NCBI RefSeq assembly: GCF_937898925.1
Contig: NZ_CALDKF010000044.1
Coordinates: 1 to 31,141, forward strand
DNA: 31,141 nucleotides
Direction: 5' to 3'
Source of the DNA: an uncultured Methanobrevibacter sp.
GTDB taxonomy: Archaea; Methanobacteriota; Methanobacteria; Methanobacteriales; Methanobacteriaceae
A model generated the notes under the pieces. It was not told where the DNA came from and did not search any database. It saw only the letters and a list, made by a program, of their open reading frames with translations. Both the position numbers and the translations under genes were made by a program. Positions within the stretch are counted from its first letter, which is position 1. Each line of letters opens with the position of its first letter. Positions 23,676 to 31,141 of this stretch are shown piece after piece.

Positions 23676-24572
23676 ATGAGAAATTTAGATTTATCAATCA
23701 TCATTGTTAATTACAATACATTCAAATTAACAAAGGAGACCATTGATTCATGTTTGGCTGAGCCGACTCATTATACATATGAAATCTTTCTTGTAGACAA
23801 TAAGTCAACTGATGACAGCTTGGAAAGATTGGAGGACTACTTCAAGGATGAGATTTCAAGAGGAACAATTAAGGTTATAGCCAACTCCAGCAATGATGGG
23901 TTTGCAAAGGCTAACAATTTAGCTATTGAGCAATCTGAGGGGGAATATGTCCTTCTTTTAAATTCAGATACACTTATTAAAGAGGCTACAATCGACAAAT
24001 GTATGGATTATATGACTAAAGGCACAAATGCTGATGTCGGCGCATTGGGCTGTAAGGTTTCACTTGCAGACGGATCCCTTGACAAGGCATGCAAACGGAG
24101 CTTTCCAAATCCTGCCAATGCTTTCTATAAGCTATTCAATGTTAAGACAAGCAGTGGAAAGGATGATTATAATCTGGATGACCGGGATGATGATGGGGTC
24201 TATGAAATAGACTGCTTGGTTGGAGCGTTCATGCTTGTTAGAAGAACAGCAATTGATGATATTGGCCTTTTGGATGACACATTCTTCATGTATGGGGAAG
24301 ACATTGACTGGTGTTATAGGATAAAGCAGGCAGGATGGAGAATAGTTTACTTTGGAGAGGCTGAAATCATTCACTACAAGGGAGCAAGCAGTGAAGATAA
24401 GAAGACCAAGAAGAGAAATCCAAAGCTTATTTATGAATTCTATAGGGCAATGTATATTTTCTATAGGAAGCATTATACCAAAAAATACAATGTTTTTGTA
24501 AACATTGCAGTTTACATTGGAATAGCAGTCCTGTTGGTTTTCAATTTAATCAGGAATGCCTTAAGGTCTTGA
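23676..24572 (+). CDS. Family 2 glycosyltransferase with C-terminal membrane segment
   Basis: This 298-residue GT2 enzyme starts at ATG 23676; an in-frame GTG two codons earlier overlaps the ribosome binding site GGTGTGA. Motifs are LSIIIVNYNTFKLTKE, VDNKSTDDS, DGFAKANNLAIEQSEGEY, LLNSDTLI (the DxD-like metal site), and FFMYGEDIDWCYRIKQAGW. A hydrophobic helix near residues 272-290 anchors the C-terminus in the membrane. It resembles the preceding gene and probably adds another residue to the same glycan. The sugar is not predictable. Confidence 0.87.
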   Translation: MRNLDLSIIIVNYNTFKLTKETIDSCLAEPTHYTYEIFLVDNKSTDDSLERLEDYFKDEISRGTIKVIANSSNDGFAKANNLAIEQSEGEYVLLLNSDTLIKEATIDKCMDYMTKGTNADVGALGCKVSLADGSLDKACKRSFPNPANAFYKLFNVKTSSGKDDYNLDDRDDDGVYEIDCLVGAFMLVRRTAIDDIGLLDDTFFMYGEDIDWCYRIKQAGWRIVYFGEAEIIHYKGASSEDKKTKKRNPKLIYEFYRAMYIFYRKHYTKKYNVFVNIAVYIGIAVLLVFNLIRNALRS

Positions 24573-24723
24573 TAATTTAATCTGATTAAAATATAATTAA
24601 TTGCTCATCAAAATTTAGGTAATTTTATAAATAATATCTATTAAATCTAATAATGATAGGAAAATATTAATTTTATTTAAATTAATTATAACAGTATATA
24701 GTAAATAGGTAAAGAGTGGTAAA

Positions 24724-26127
24724 ATGATTAAGGAAAATCAAAGAATATTGAATTCATTGCTTGTTGTAATAGATGTTCTTGTAATTCTATTTTCATTGGT
24801 TCTAGCTTACTATGTTAGATTCAAAACTACTCTATTCGGCCCTTTAGGCGGATCCTTGCCATTTATTGATTACTTTATATTCACTGTTTTTGCAATTATT
24901 CCGACATACCTTCTTCTATACTACTTTTTCGGCTTGTATAAGCCATTCAGGAATAAGCCTTCAATACTGTCCGGTGCAGAGGACATAATCAAAGCGGACA
25001 TAATGGCTTTCATCATATTGGTAGCTATTTTATTCGTTATCAACCAGCCTGATTTCTCAAGGATCATGCTGTTCCTCTTGAGCATATTCGGTATGATCTT
25101 TGCAATTATAGAAAGGGCTCTTGTGGTTTTTGTCTTAAGGTTCATGAGAGTTAACAATCGCAATCTAAAGCATATGCTCATTATTGGGGATAATGACTTG
25201 GCATTCAATTTTGCACAGAAAATCAAGTCTAAAACCTATTTAGGATATAGCATTGACGGTTTCTTAGGAAGAAAAGAGCATTTAGGCAAAACCTTTGAAG
25301 GAATAAGATTCATTGGAACCTTTAAGGACTTGCCGGATGTCTTGAAAACACATAAGTTCGATAGGGTAGTCATAGCGATTCCTTTGCAATACTATTATCA
25401 CTTGAACGAGATTGTGGATGCATGTGAGGAAGAGGGAATCAAGGCGGAAATCATTCCTGATTATTACAAGTACTTCCCTGCAAAGCCTTCTGTAGACATG
25501 CTTGACGATTTGCCAATCATTAACATCCGTTATGTTCCTTTAGATGATGCATTCAATAAGTTCAAAAAGATCATCGAGGATTATTTTGTAGCTATTGTTG
25601 CAATTATAATAACCTCTCCAATCATGCTGATTACAGCTATTGCGATTAAGTTGGAATCTCCTGGTCCAATCATCTTCAAGCAGGAAAGAATCGGATACAA
25701 TGGAAAGCCATTCATGATGTATAAGTTCAGAAGCATGAAGGTTCAGGATGAGGAGGAAGAGAAATCCCAATGGACAACTCAAGATGACCCAAGGAAAACA
25801 AGAGTGGGAACATTCATCAGAAAGATGAGCATTGACGAATTGCCTCAATTCTTCAATGTATTGAAAAGGGAGATGAGTGTTGTAGGCCCTCGTCCGGAAA
25901 GGCCATACTTTGTTGAGCAATTCAAGAAGACAATTCCTAAATACATGGTCAAGCATCAGGTAAGGCCAGGACTTACAGGGCTTGCTCAAGTAAATGGTTA
26001 TAGGGGAAACACTTCAATCGAAAAGCGTATTGAATACGATATTCGTTATGTAGAAAACTGGAGCTTGGTTTTAGACATTCAGATCATGCTCAAGACCATT
26101 TTCAAAAGAGATGAGAATGCATATTAA
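24724..26127 (+). CDS. Polyprenyl-phosphate sugar-1-phosphate transferase
   Basis: This 467-residue protein has the WcaJ/WbaP-type architecture. About four N-terminal membrane segments (to residue ~140) are followed by a Rossmann-like CoA_binding_3 domain (about 150-260), a further hydrophobic segment (about 287-308), and a C-terminal bacterial sugar transferase domain. Key motifs are GPIIFKQERIGYNGKPF, MYKFRSMK, the catalytic MSIDELPQFFNVLKREMS with Asp-Glu, VGPRPERP, and RPGLTGLAQVNGYRG. Such enzymes start glycan assembly by moving a sugar phosphate from a UDP-sugar to a polyprenyl (in archaea often dolichyl) phosphate. The ribosome binding site is GAGTGGT. A TATA-like GTATATAG lies about 30 bases upstream, so it may have its own promoter in the 151-bp spacer. 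Its position at the cluster end fits an initiating role. Confidence 0.88.
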   Translation: MIKENQRILNSLLVVIDVLVILFSLVLAYYVRFKTTLFGPLGGSLPFIDYFIFTVFAIIPTYLLLYYFFGLYKPFRNKPSILSGAEDIIKADIMAFIILVAILFVINQPDFSRIMLFLLSIFGMIFAIIERALVVFVLRFMRVNNRNLKHMLIIGDNDLAFNFAQKIKSKTYLGYSIDGFLGRKEHLGKTFEGIRFIGTFKDLPDVLKTHKFDRVVIAIPLQYYYHLNEIVDACEEEGIKAEIIPDYYKYFPAKPSVDMLDDLPIINIRYVPLDDAFNKFKKIIEDYFVAIVAIIITSPIMLITAIAIKLESPGPIIFKQERIGYNGKPFMMYKFRSMKVQDEEEEKSQWTTQDDPRKTRVGTFIRKMSIDELPQFFNVLKREMSVVGPRPERPYFVEQFKKTIPKYMVKHQVRPGLTGLAQVNGYRGNTSIEKRIEYDIRYVENWSLVLDIQIMLKTIFKRDENAY

Positions 26128-27023
26128 CCGGCTTTTTAGTCAATTTCCTAATCTTTTGAAATTTCAATCATCATTCTATTTTTTATCTCATTTTAAAAAT
26201 TGTTTTAATCTTGTTATTTTTTAATTAAATTGTTATTATCTCTTAAAATTGCTAAATTAATGCAATTTTGAATTATTTTAATGAAAAAAAGCATATATTT
26301 ATATATTTAGTTAATTAATTGATAATTACAGACTTAATTTTTAAAGATTTGCCATATGAAATTAAGTTTTGAAATTTGAATAAACTATAAAATTATTATA
26401 AAATATTATGGAATTTTTAAGATTATGCGATTACAACATAAACTTTTATAAGCTATGATGTTTTAATATTTATACTCGAATCCTTAGGATTTAGTTTAAG
26501 AATTTAACATGATTTGATGATTATTGTGATTTGTTTATCTAATAATTTTTTAAAAAAATTCGGATATTAAAAATATTAAAATAATATAGATTATAAATAT
26601 ATAATTATAATGAATTTAATGATTTGAAAAATAAATTTTTAAAAAATAAAATGTTTGAAAAATATTAAGAATATTTATTTTGCAAATGCTTATTTTATAA
26701 TTATTTATTCTTATTTCATTATTTGATTATCTTATATGGTTACATTTTTAAAAAGGCTTTTGGGAATTAATGGGCCTTTCATTGGCTTTGATTTTTTTCA
26801 GTTGAAATGGTACTATTAGTTTTCAAATGCTCTGTCTTAATTATTATATATAGCAAAAATTAAATTATAATTTAACTTGAAAAAATTGTGATAAAATAAT
26901 GATCATACTTTAATAATATGAATTTTCAAAAAACTTTAAGTGAATGGCAAATTGTCAAAAGGATTATTATTTTATTGGATTATTTTTACTAAATTTATAA
27001 TTTAAAAAAAACGAGGGTTTGGT
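26128..27023. other. AT-rich gene-free gap between the glycan and rpa-radA regions
   Basis: This is the longest spacer in the window, about 900 bp, and I see no credible reading frame, tRNA or box C/D RNA in it. Two local features stand out. A short stem AATCC-tta-GGATT lies at 26479-26491. A less AT-rich patch near 26735-26840 contains AAAGGC (26752-26757) and GCCTTT (26774-26779), which can pair across a 16-base loop. The patch could be part of a small RNA or a regulatory leader; this is a weak inference. GAGGG before 27024 is the rpa ribosome binding site. Confidence 0.6.
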
Positions 27024-29489
27024 ATGGATAAAGAATTTTTCAATGGAATGAATTTAGCTGAAGATATTAGTGAAGAAGATTTCCAATACATTAAGGATGG
27101 TTGGGAAAAAGTTCAAGACGCTTTATCAAAAGATGAATTCATAGACAAGTTTAATAAATTTAAAGAAGAATACAAAGACGCTTCCTTTTTCAGTGATAAA
27201 GATTTCATAGACATGGTGGTAAATCCATTCACTGGGGAGGAAACTAAAGGCGAAACTGTATCTAATTTTGATGTTGACACTCCAAAAACAATTGCAGAAG
27301 TTGAACCTGGTCGTCAAGGATTTAGTGTTATTGCAAGGGTAATGTCTATTTCCAATCCAAAGATATTCACTTCAAGAAAAGGAGAGGATGGAAAGCTTGC
27401 AAATATGCAAATTGCGGATAATACAGGGGAAGTAAGACTTGTTCTTTGGACTGAAAACATTAAGCATCTCAAACATATCAGTGAAGGAGACATTGTTGAA
27501 ATTTCTGATGTTGACTGTAAGGATGGATTCAGAGGTGGAAAGGAATTTTCATTACGTCCTAGATCCTTGCTTAGAGCAATAGACGAGACAAGTGAAAACT
27601 ATCCGGATAACATTGCCGAGTTCCCGGTTTATGAAGAAAACATCATTTCAATTGCAGATATTGTTCCTGATGAAAAGGTAAGCATTATTGGAAGATTGAT
27701 TAGGGTTCCTACTCCTCATTCATATGAAAGCAATGGCAAGAAAGGAAAAGTGACCTCACTTGAAATCCAGGATAAGACTGGAAAGATTGCTTACACCTTA
27801 TGGAATAAGGATGTTAAATTAATTAACTCCCTTGATTTGAAAGAAGGAGACATTGTAAAAATCCTTAATGAACAGTCCAGAGAAAGAAATGGTGAAATCT
27901 CATTATCCCATTGGGACGGTAGAATAATCAAGGTTGAAGGAGACTATGACATTCCTGAATATGAGGAAAACATCATTAAAATTGGAAATGCTCAAGAAAT
28001 CAAGGATGTTACTTTAATAGGTATTGTAACCAAAATCCAAGACACTATCCAATTCGACAGACAGGATGGAACCAAAGGTTTCGTGAAATCAATTGAAATC
28101 ACTGATGAAACTGGTTCCATAAGAGTCACCCTTTGGGGAGATGACACTAAACTTAAAGTAGCTAAAGGGGATATCCTTAAAGTCATGGGCGGTAATATCG
28201 AATACGATGATTATGCAACCAGCGGATACAGGGTAAATACCAATTGGAATACTGAACTCAGAGTAAATCCTGAAGGAAACGAGGATTTAGCTGAAAGCTT
28301 AAATGAAATTGCAAATAAATTAGGCCCAATCACCATTAGGGAAGTTCAAGATCATGAAGTTGATGGTGATGAAGTTGATATCATCGGTAGATTAATTACC
28401 CTTAATGATACCCATTCCTTCCAAAGGGATGATGGCACTACCGGTTTTGTCCGTTCTGGAGATATTGCAGACTCAACTGGAAAAGTGAGAATCTCCTTCT
28501 GGGATGAAAAGGCAGAAGCTTCATATGGAATAGGAAAAGCATATCAAGTTGAAAATGCCAGAACCAGATTAGGCATGTATGAAGTTGAACTAAATGTTGG
28601 AAAGACAACTAGAGTTATTGAGCTTTCTGATGCCGAATCATCCGATTTACCTTCATTTGAAGAGTTAGAAGAGCAAATCTATGAAACCAAGAAGATTTAT
28701 GATATAGATGAAGATGACATGAACATTAAAGTTGTAGCAAGAATCTTGGAAATTGAAGATACTCGTGAATTCGAAAGGCAGGATGGAACCAAAGGATTGG
28801 TTAGAAACATGACAATTGGTGACGATTCAGGTTTCATACCAGTGACCTTATGGGATGACAAGACCAATTTGCCTTATGATATCAATGAGGCAATCAAAAT
28901 CCAAAATCCACGTGTAAACTACAATGACTTAAGCAATCGTGTGGAGTTGTCCATAGGCAATTCAACTAATATATTGCAGCCTTCCTACAATGAATTAACC
29001 AGTCTTCCAGACATTGAAGAATTGCAAAACATATTATACACTTCAAAAGACATTGCAAGCCTTGAATTGGAAGATAGAAGCGTAAAAATAAAAGGTACAT
29101 TTTCAGATCCATTCATAGAAAGGATTTTAATGCCAAAATGTCCTGTCTGTAACCGTACTCTTGAAGATGAGGATGAAGAGGAATGTCCTCATTGTGGAAA
29201 TTATATAGATAAACCTAAATATCTATTGATGCTTCCTGGAAAACTCACTGATGATACCGGTGAGATTCAAGTAACTTTCTTCAATGAATTGGTAGAACAA
29301 TTGTTGGATATGAAACATGACGATATAGTTGCTCTATATGAGGAAAGTGAAGGAGATATCGGATTCTTGGAAACTAAAGCAATGGATCTTGAAGGAAGAA
29401 CCTTAGAATTGCTTGCTGATGTAACTTACAATAATTATGATGAAGAAATAAGGCTTAGACCTAAAAAGATTTTTAAAAATGAGTTTTAA
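27024..29489 (+). CDS. rpa: Replication protein A with multiple OB folds
   Basis: This 821-residue single-stranded DNA-binding protein protects ssDNA in replication, repair and recombination. After a helical N-terminal region there are five similar OB-fold repeats at about residues 95-185, 208-305, 318-415, 437-532 and 557-652. Each has the pattern VxIIGRLxxI...F.RxDGTKGFVxSxxIxDxTGxIRVTLW. The C-terminal part (about 675-821) looks like a sixth OB fold with a zinc knuckle: Cys706, Cys709, Cys721 and Cys724 (CPVCNRTL...CPHCG), as in eukaryotic RPA70. In Methanothermobacter the RPA equivalent is split into two genes; here it is one uninterrupted frame. radA follows after 56 bp, consistent with co-expression of ssDNA-binding and strand-exchange proteins. 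Confidence 0.92.
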   Translation: MDKEFFNGMNLAEDISEEDFQYIKDGWEKVQDALSKDEFIDKFNKFKEEYKDASFFSDKDFIDMVVNPFTGEETKGETVSNFDVDTPKTIAEVEPGRQGFSVIARVMSISNPKIFTSRKGEDGKLANMQIADNTGEVRLVLWTENIKHLKHISEGDIVEISDVDCKDGFRGGKEFSLRPRSLLRAIDETSENYPDNIAEFPVYEENIISIADIVPDEKVSIIGRLIRVPTPHSYESNGKKGKVTSLEIQDKTGKIAYTLWNKDVKLINSLDLKEGDIVKILNEQSRERNGEISLSHWDGRIIKVEGDYDIPEYEENIIKIGNAQEIKDVTLIGIVTKIQDTIQFDRQDGTKGFVKSIEITDETGSIRVTLWGDDTKLKVAKGDILKVMGGNIEYDDYATSGYRVNTNWNTELRVNPEGNEDLAESLNEIANKLGPITIREVQDHEVDGDEVDIIGRLITLNDTHSFQRDDGTTGFVRSGDIADSTGKVRISFWDEKAEASYGIGKAYQVENARTRLGMYEVELNVGKTTRVIELSDAESSDLPSFEELEEQIYETKKIYDIDEDDMNIKVVARILEIEDTREFERQDGTKGLVRNMTIGDDSGFIPVTLWDDKTNLPYDINEAIKIQNPRVNYNDLSNRVELSIGNSTNILQPSYNELTSLPDIEELQNILYTSKDIASLELEDRSVKIKGTFSDPFIERILMPKCPVCNRTLEDEDEEECPHCGNYIDKPKYLLMLPGKLTDDTGEIQVTFFNELVEQLLDMKHDDIVALYEESEGDIGFLETKAMDLEGRTLELLADVTYNNYDEEIRLRPKKIFKNEF

Positions 29490-29545
29490 GCCTTGATTTT
29501 ATAGTATGATGAACTTTAATAAATTTGTTTAATGGGTTGATATTT

Positions 29546-30481
29546 ATGGTAGAACTTGAAGACTTACCTAATGTTGGAGAAAAAACTGCTGAAAAATTAA
29601 GAGAAGCTGGTTTTGCTGATATGATGAGATTGGCTACTGCTACCGCTAAAGAATTAGCTGTAAAGGCAGAAATTGGTGAAGGAGTAGCTGAAAAAGTTAT
29701 TGAAGCAGCACGTAGAGCTGAAAAAATTGATTTTGAAACAGCATTTGATGTAATGGAAAGAAGACGTGATGTGGGCCGTATAACCACTGGAAGTAAAGGT
29801 GTAGATGAGTTAATCGGTGGTGGAATCGAAACTCAAGCTATTACTGAAGTGTTCGGTGAATTCGGGTCAGGTAAAAGTCAAATTTCTCATGAATTGGCTG
29901 TTACTGTCCAATTGCCTAAAGAAAAAGGCGGTTTAGATGGTGAATGTGTATTCATCGATACAGAAAACACTTTCAGGCCTGAAAGGGTTGAACAAATCGC
30001 AGATGCATTTGGACTTGACCATGAAGAGGTCTTAAGAAAAATCCACATCGCAAGAGCATTCAACTCTTCTCACCAAATCTTGATGGCTGAAAAGATCAAT
30101 GAATTGATTCAAAGCGGTGTTAATGTAAGATTGGTAATTGTTGACTCCCTTATGGCACACTTCAGAGCAGAATATGTTGGAAGAGAGTCATTGGCTACAA
30201 GACAACAAAAGTTAAACCAACACTTGCATGCATTGCAACAAGTTGCAAATACCTATAATGTAGCGGTTTTCCTTACTAACCAAGTTCAAGCAAGACCTGA
30301 CGCTTTCTTCGGAAGTCCAACAAAAGCTATTGGTGGACACGTTTTAGGACACGCTTCCACTTACAGAATCTGGTTGAAGAAAGGTTTAGCTGGCAAAAGA
30401 ATTGCTAGATTAGTGGACAGCCCTCACTTGCCAGAAGGAGAAGCTGTATTTAAAGTCACTACCGATGGTATTGTAGACTAA
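29546..30481 (+). CDS. radA: DNA repair and recombination protein RadA
   Basis: RadA is the archaeal RecA/Rad51 recombinase, forming ATP-dependent filaments on ssDNA for strand exchange. The ATG at 29546 was chosen because the protein then begins MVELEDLPNVGEKTAEKL, the usual N-terminal helix-hairpin-helix domain; an in-frame TTG seven codons upstream is rejected, and GGGTTGAT serves as ribosome binding site. The 311-residue length is normal. Walker A is GEFGSGKS (104-111), Walker B is in LVIVDSLMAHFR, and the L1/L2 loops contain VGRESLATRQQKLNQHLH and NQVQARPDAFFG. No intein interrupts the gene. It lies 56 bp after rpa and ends in a hairpin/U-tract terminator. Confidence 0.97.
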   Translation: MVELEDLPNVGEKTAEKLREAGFADMMRLATATAKELAVKAEIGEGVAEKVIEAARRAEKIDFETAFDVMERRRDVGRITTGSKGVDELIGGGIETQAITEVFGEFGSGKSQISHELAVTVQLPKEKGGLDGECVFIDTENTFRPERVEQIADAFGLDHEEVLRKIHIARAFNSSHQILMAEKINELIQSGVNVRLVIVDSLMAHFRAEYVGRESLATRQQKLNQHLHALQQVANTYNVAVFLTNQVQARPDAFFGSPTKAIGGHVLGHASTYRIWLKKGLAGKRIARLVDSPHLPEGEAVFKVTTDGIVD

Positions 30482-30483
30482 TC

Positions 30484-30567
30484 AAACTTTTTAAAAAAAG
30501 TTTAATCAAAATATTTTCAATAGTTGGGAGTAATTGCTCCTAATTATTTCTTTTTTCTTTTTTTTAC
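30484..30567 (+). terminator. Terminator region of rpa-radA
   Basis: Two stems follow the radA stop. AAACTTTTT-AA-AAAAAGTTT (30484-30503) is immediately adjacent. TTGGGAG-taattg-CTCCTAA (30524-30543, one G-U pair) is followed by a T-rich tract with runs of six and eight T. The second has the form of an intrinsic terminator. Confidence 0.65.
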
Positions 30568-30665
30568 TTCATTTTCATATTTTTTACAAAAACTATTTTA
30601 ACTAATTTTTATAAATTTAATTTATTAAACATTTTTTTTAAATTAATGAATTTTTAGTTGATTAT

Positions 30666-31141
30666 ATGGACTATAGGATTATTATTCTTTCAATCATTGT
30701 CATGATTTTGATAGGGACCTTATCTAAAAAGATTGGTCTTTTGAAAGAGAATGATGTCGAAACACTCAACAATATAGTAATCAATATAGCTCTACCATGT
30801 ATGATTTTCAATGCTTTATACACTGCTGACGTTTCCTTGCTTCCAAGATTAAGCATTTTAACAGTTTACATATTGCTAACTAGTTTAATAGTAGGTGTAT
30901 TAACTTATTTGCTACTCAATTTTTTAGGCTGGGACAAGAGGAAAATTTGGAGTCTTGTCATTGTTGTGGTTTTAGGAAACACAGGTTTTTTAGGTTACCC
31001 AATTACTCAAGGGATCTTTGGCAATGCAGGTATGATAAGGGCTGTATTTTGTGATATTTCCACTTCAATAATCTTTGTTGTCTTAAGCTTTATCTTGATA
31101 TTGATTTTTGATGGTGAGATTAAGGTAGCTATTAGAAAGAT
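30666..31141 (+). CDS. AEC-family transporter, N-terminal part (truncated by window)
   Basis: An open frame begins at ATG 30666 and runs to the window end without a stop (158 complete codons). GTTGAT precedes the start and TTTTATAAATTT near 30607 is a TATA candidate. The product begins MDYRIIILSIIVMILIGTL and has about five hydrophobic segments. NIVINIALPCMIFNAL and GNTGFLGYPITQGIFG are typical of the auxin efflux carrier (AEC) family of organic anion permeases. Bacterial members move malate or malonate; the substrate here is unknown. The frame stays open through the edge, so truncation is only by the window. Confidence 0.85.
   Translation, partial: MDYRIIILSIIVMILIGTLSKKIGLLKENDVETLNNIVINIALPCMIFNALYTADVSLLPRLSILTVYILLTSLIVGVLTYLLLNFLGWDKRKIWSLVIVVVLGNTGFLGYPITQGIFGNAGMIRAVFCDISTSIIFVVLSFILILIFDGEIKVAIRK

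Noticed and set aside
25540..25989. 149-residue minus-strand open frame inside the sugar-1-phosphate transferase gene
   Set aside because: It is antisense to the catalytic domain and has no ribosome binding site or family resemblance.
26440..26560. Possible box C/D small RNA (TATGATG and TTGATGA near 26454 and 26515)
   Set aside because: The C-box-like sequences lack a properly spaced CTGA D box and flanking complementarity.
29525..29545. TTG start seven codons upstream of RadA
   Set aside because: The added residues are unlike RadA N-termini and the segment includes the ribosome binding site of the ATG at 29546.

Overview
The window looks like chromosomal DNA of a methanogenic archaeon of the order Methanobacteriales, most likely Methanobrevibacter or a close relative. 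Pointers are a methanogenesis marker 11 protein, a TfrA-type thiol:fumarate reductase subunit, archaeal RadA and a multi-OB replication protein A, a secreted beta-helix 'adhesin-like' protein, very AT-rich spacers, and GGTGAT/GGAGG-type ribosome binding sites. The genus is inferred from gene content, not from a marker-gene comparison.

Layout. (1) 1-2900, minus strand: an FMN riboswitch, then ribB, then tfrA, ending in a hairpin/U-tract terminator. (2) 3000-5030, plus strand: an ABC1/UbiB-type kinase followed by a small charged helical protein. (3) 5290-8650, minus strand: a secreted beta-helix adhesin-like protein downstream of a YhgE/Pip-type membrane protein. (4) 8890-11550: a nitroreductase-like protein and a membrane methyltransferase-like protein converge on a 53-bp tandem repeat; tRNA-dihydrouridine synthase follows. 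(5) 11600-18700, all minus strand: a UDP-ManNAc dehydrogenase-type enzyme, leuC-leuD-leuB, a family 2 glycosyltransferase, an unlisted 28-residue membrane peptide, ribH and methanogenesis marker 11. (6) 19010-26130, plus strand: dTDP-L-rhamnose genes rfbD-rfbA-rfbC-rfbB, two glycosyltransferases and a polyprenyl-phosphate sugar-1-phosphate transferase. (7) A gene-free AT-rich gap of about 900 bp. (8) 27020-30480, plus strand: rpa and radA. (9) The start of an AEC-family transporter, cut by the window edge.

How the parts work together. The rhamnose genes, the glycosyltransferases, the initiating phosphotransferase and the divergent UDP-sugar dehydrogenase form a surface polysaccharide region. 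The leu genes supply isopropylmalate isomerase and dehydrogenase for leucine. ribB and ribH are two riboflavin genes 10 kb apart, and only ribB has an FMN riboswitch. rpa and radA form a replication/recombination pair.

The most notable observation is the complete FMN riboswitch aptamer in front of ribB-tfrA in an archaeon, where this bacterial-type regulator is uncommon. I see no CRISPR array, transposon, rRNA, tRNA, phage or obvious defence system in the window.
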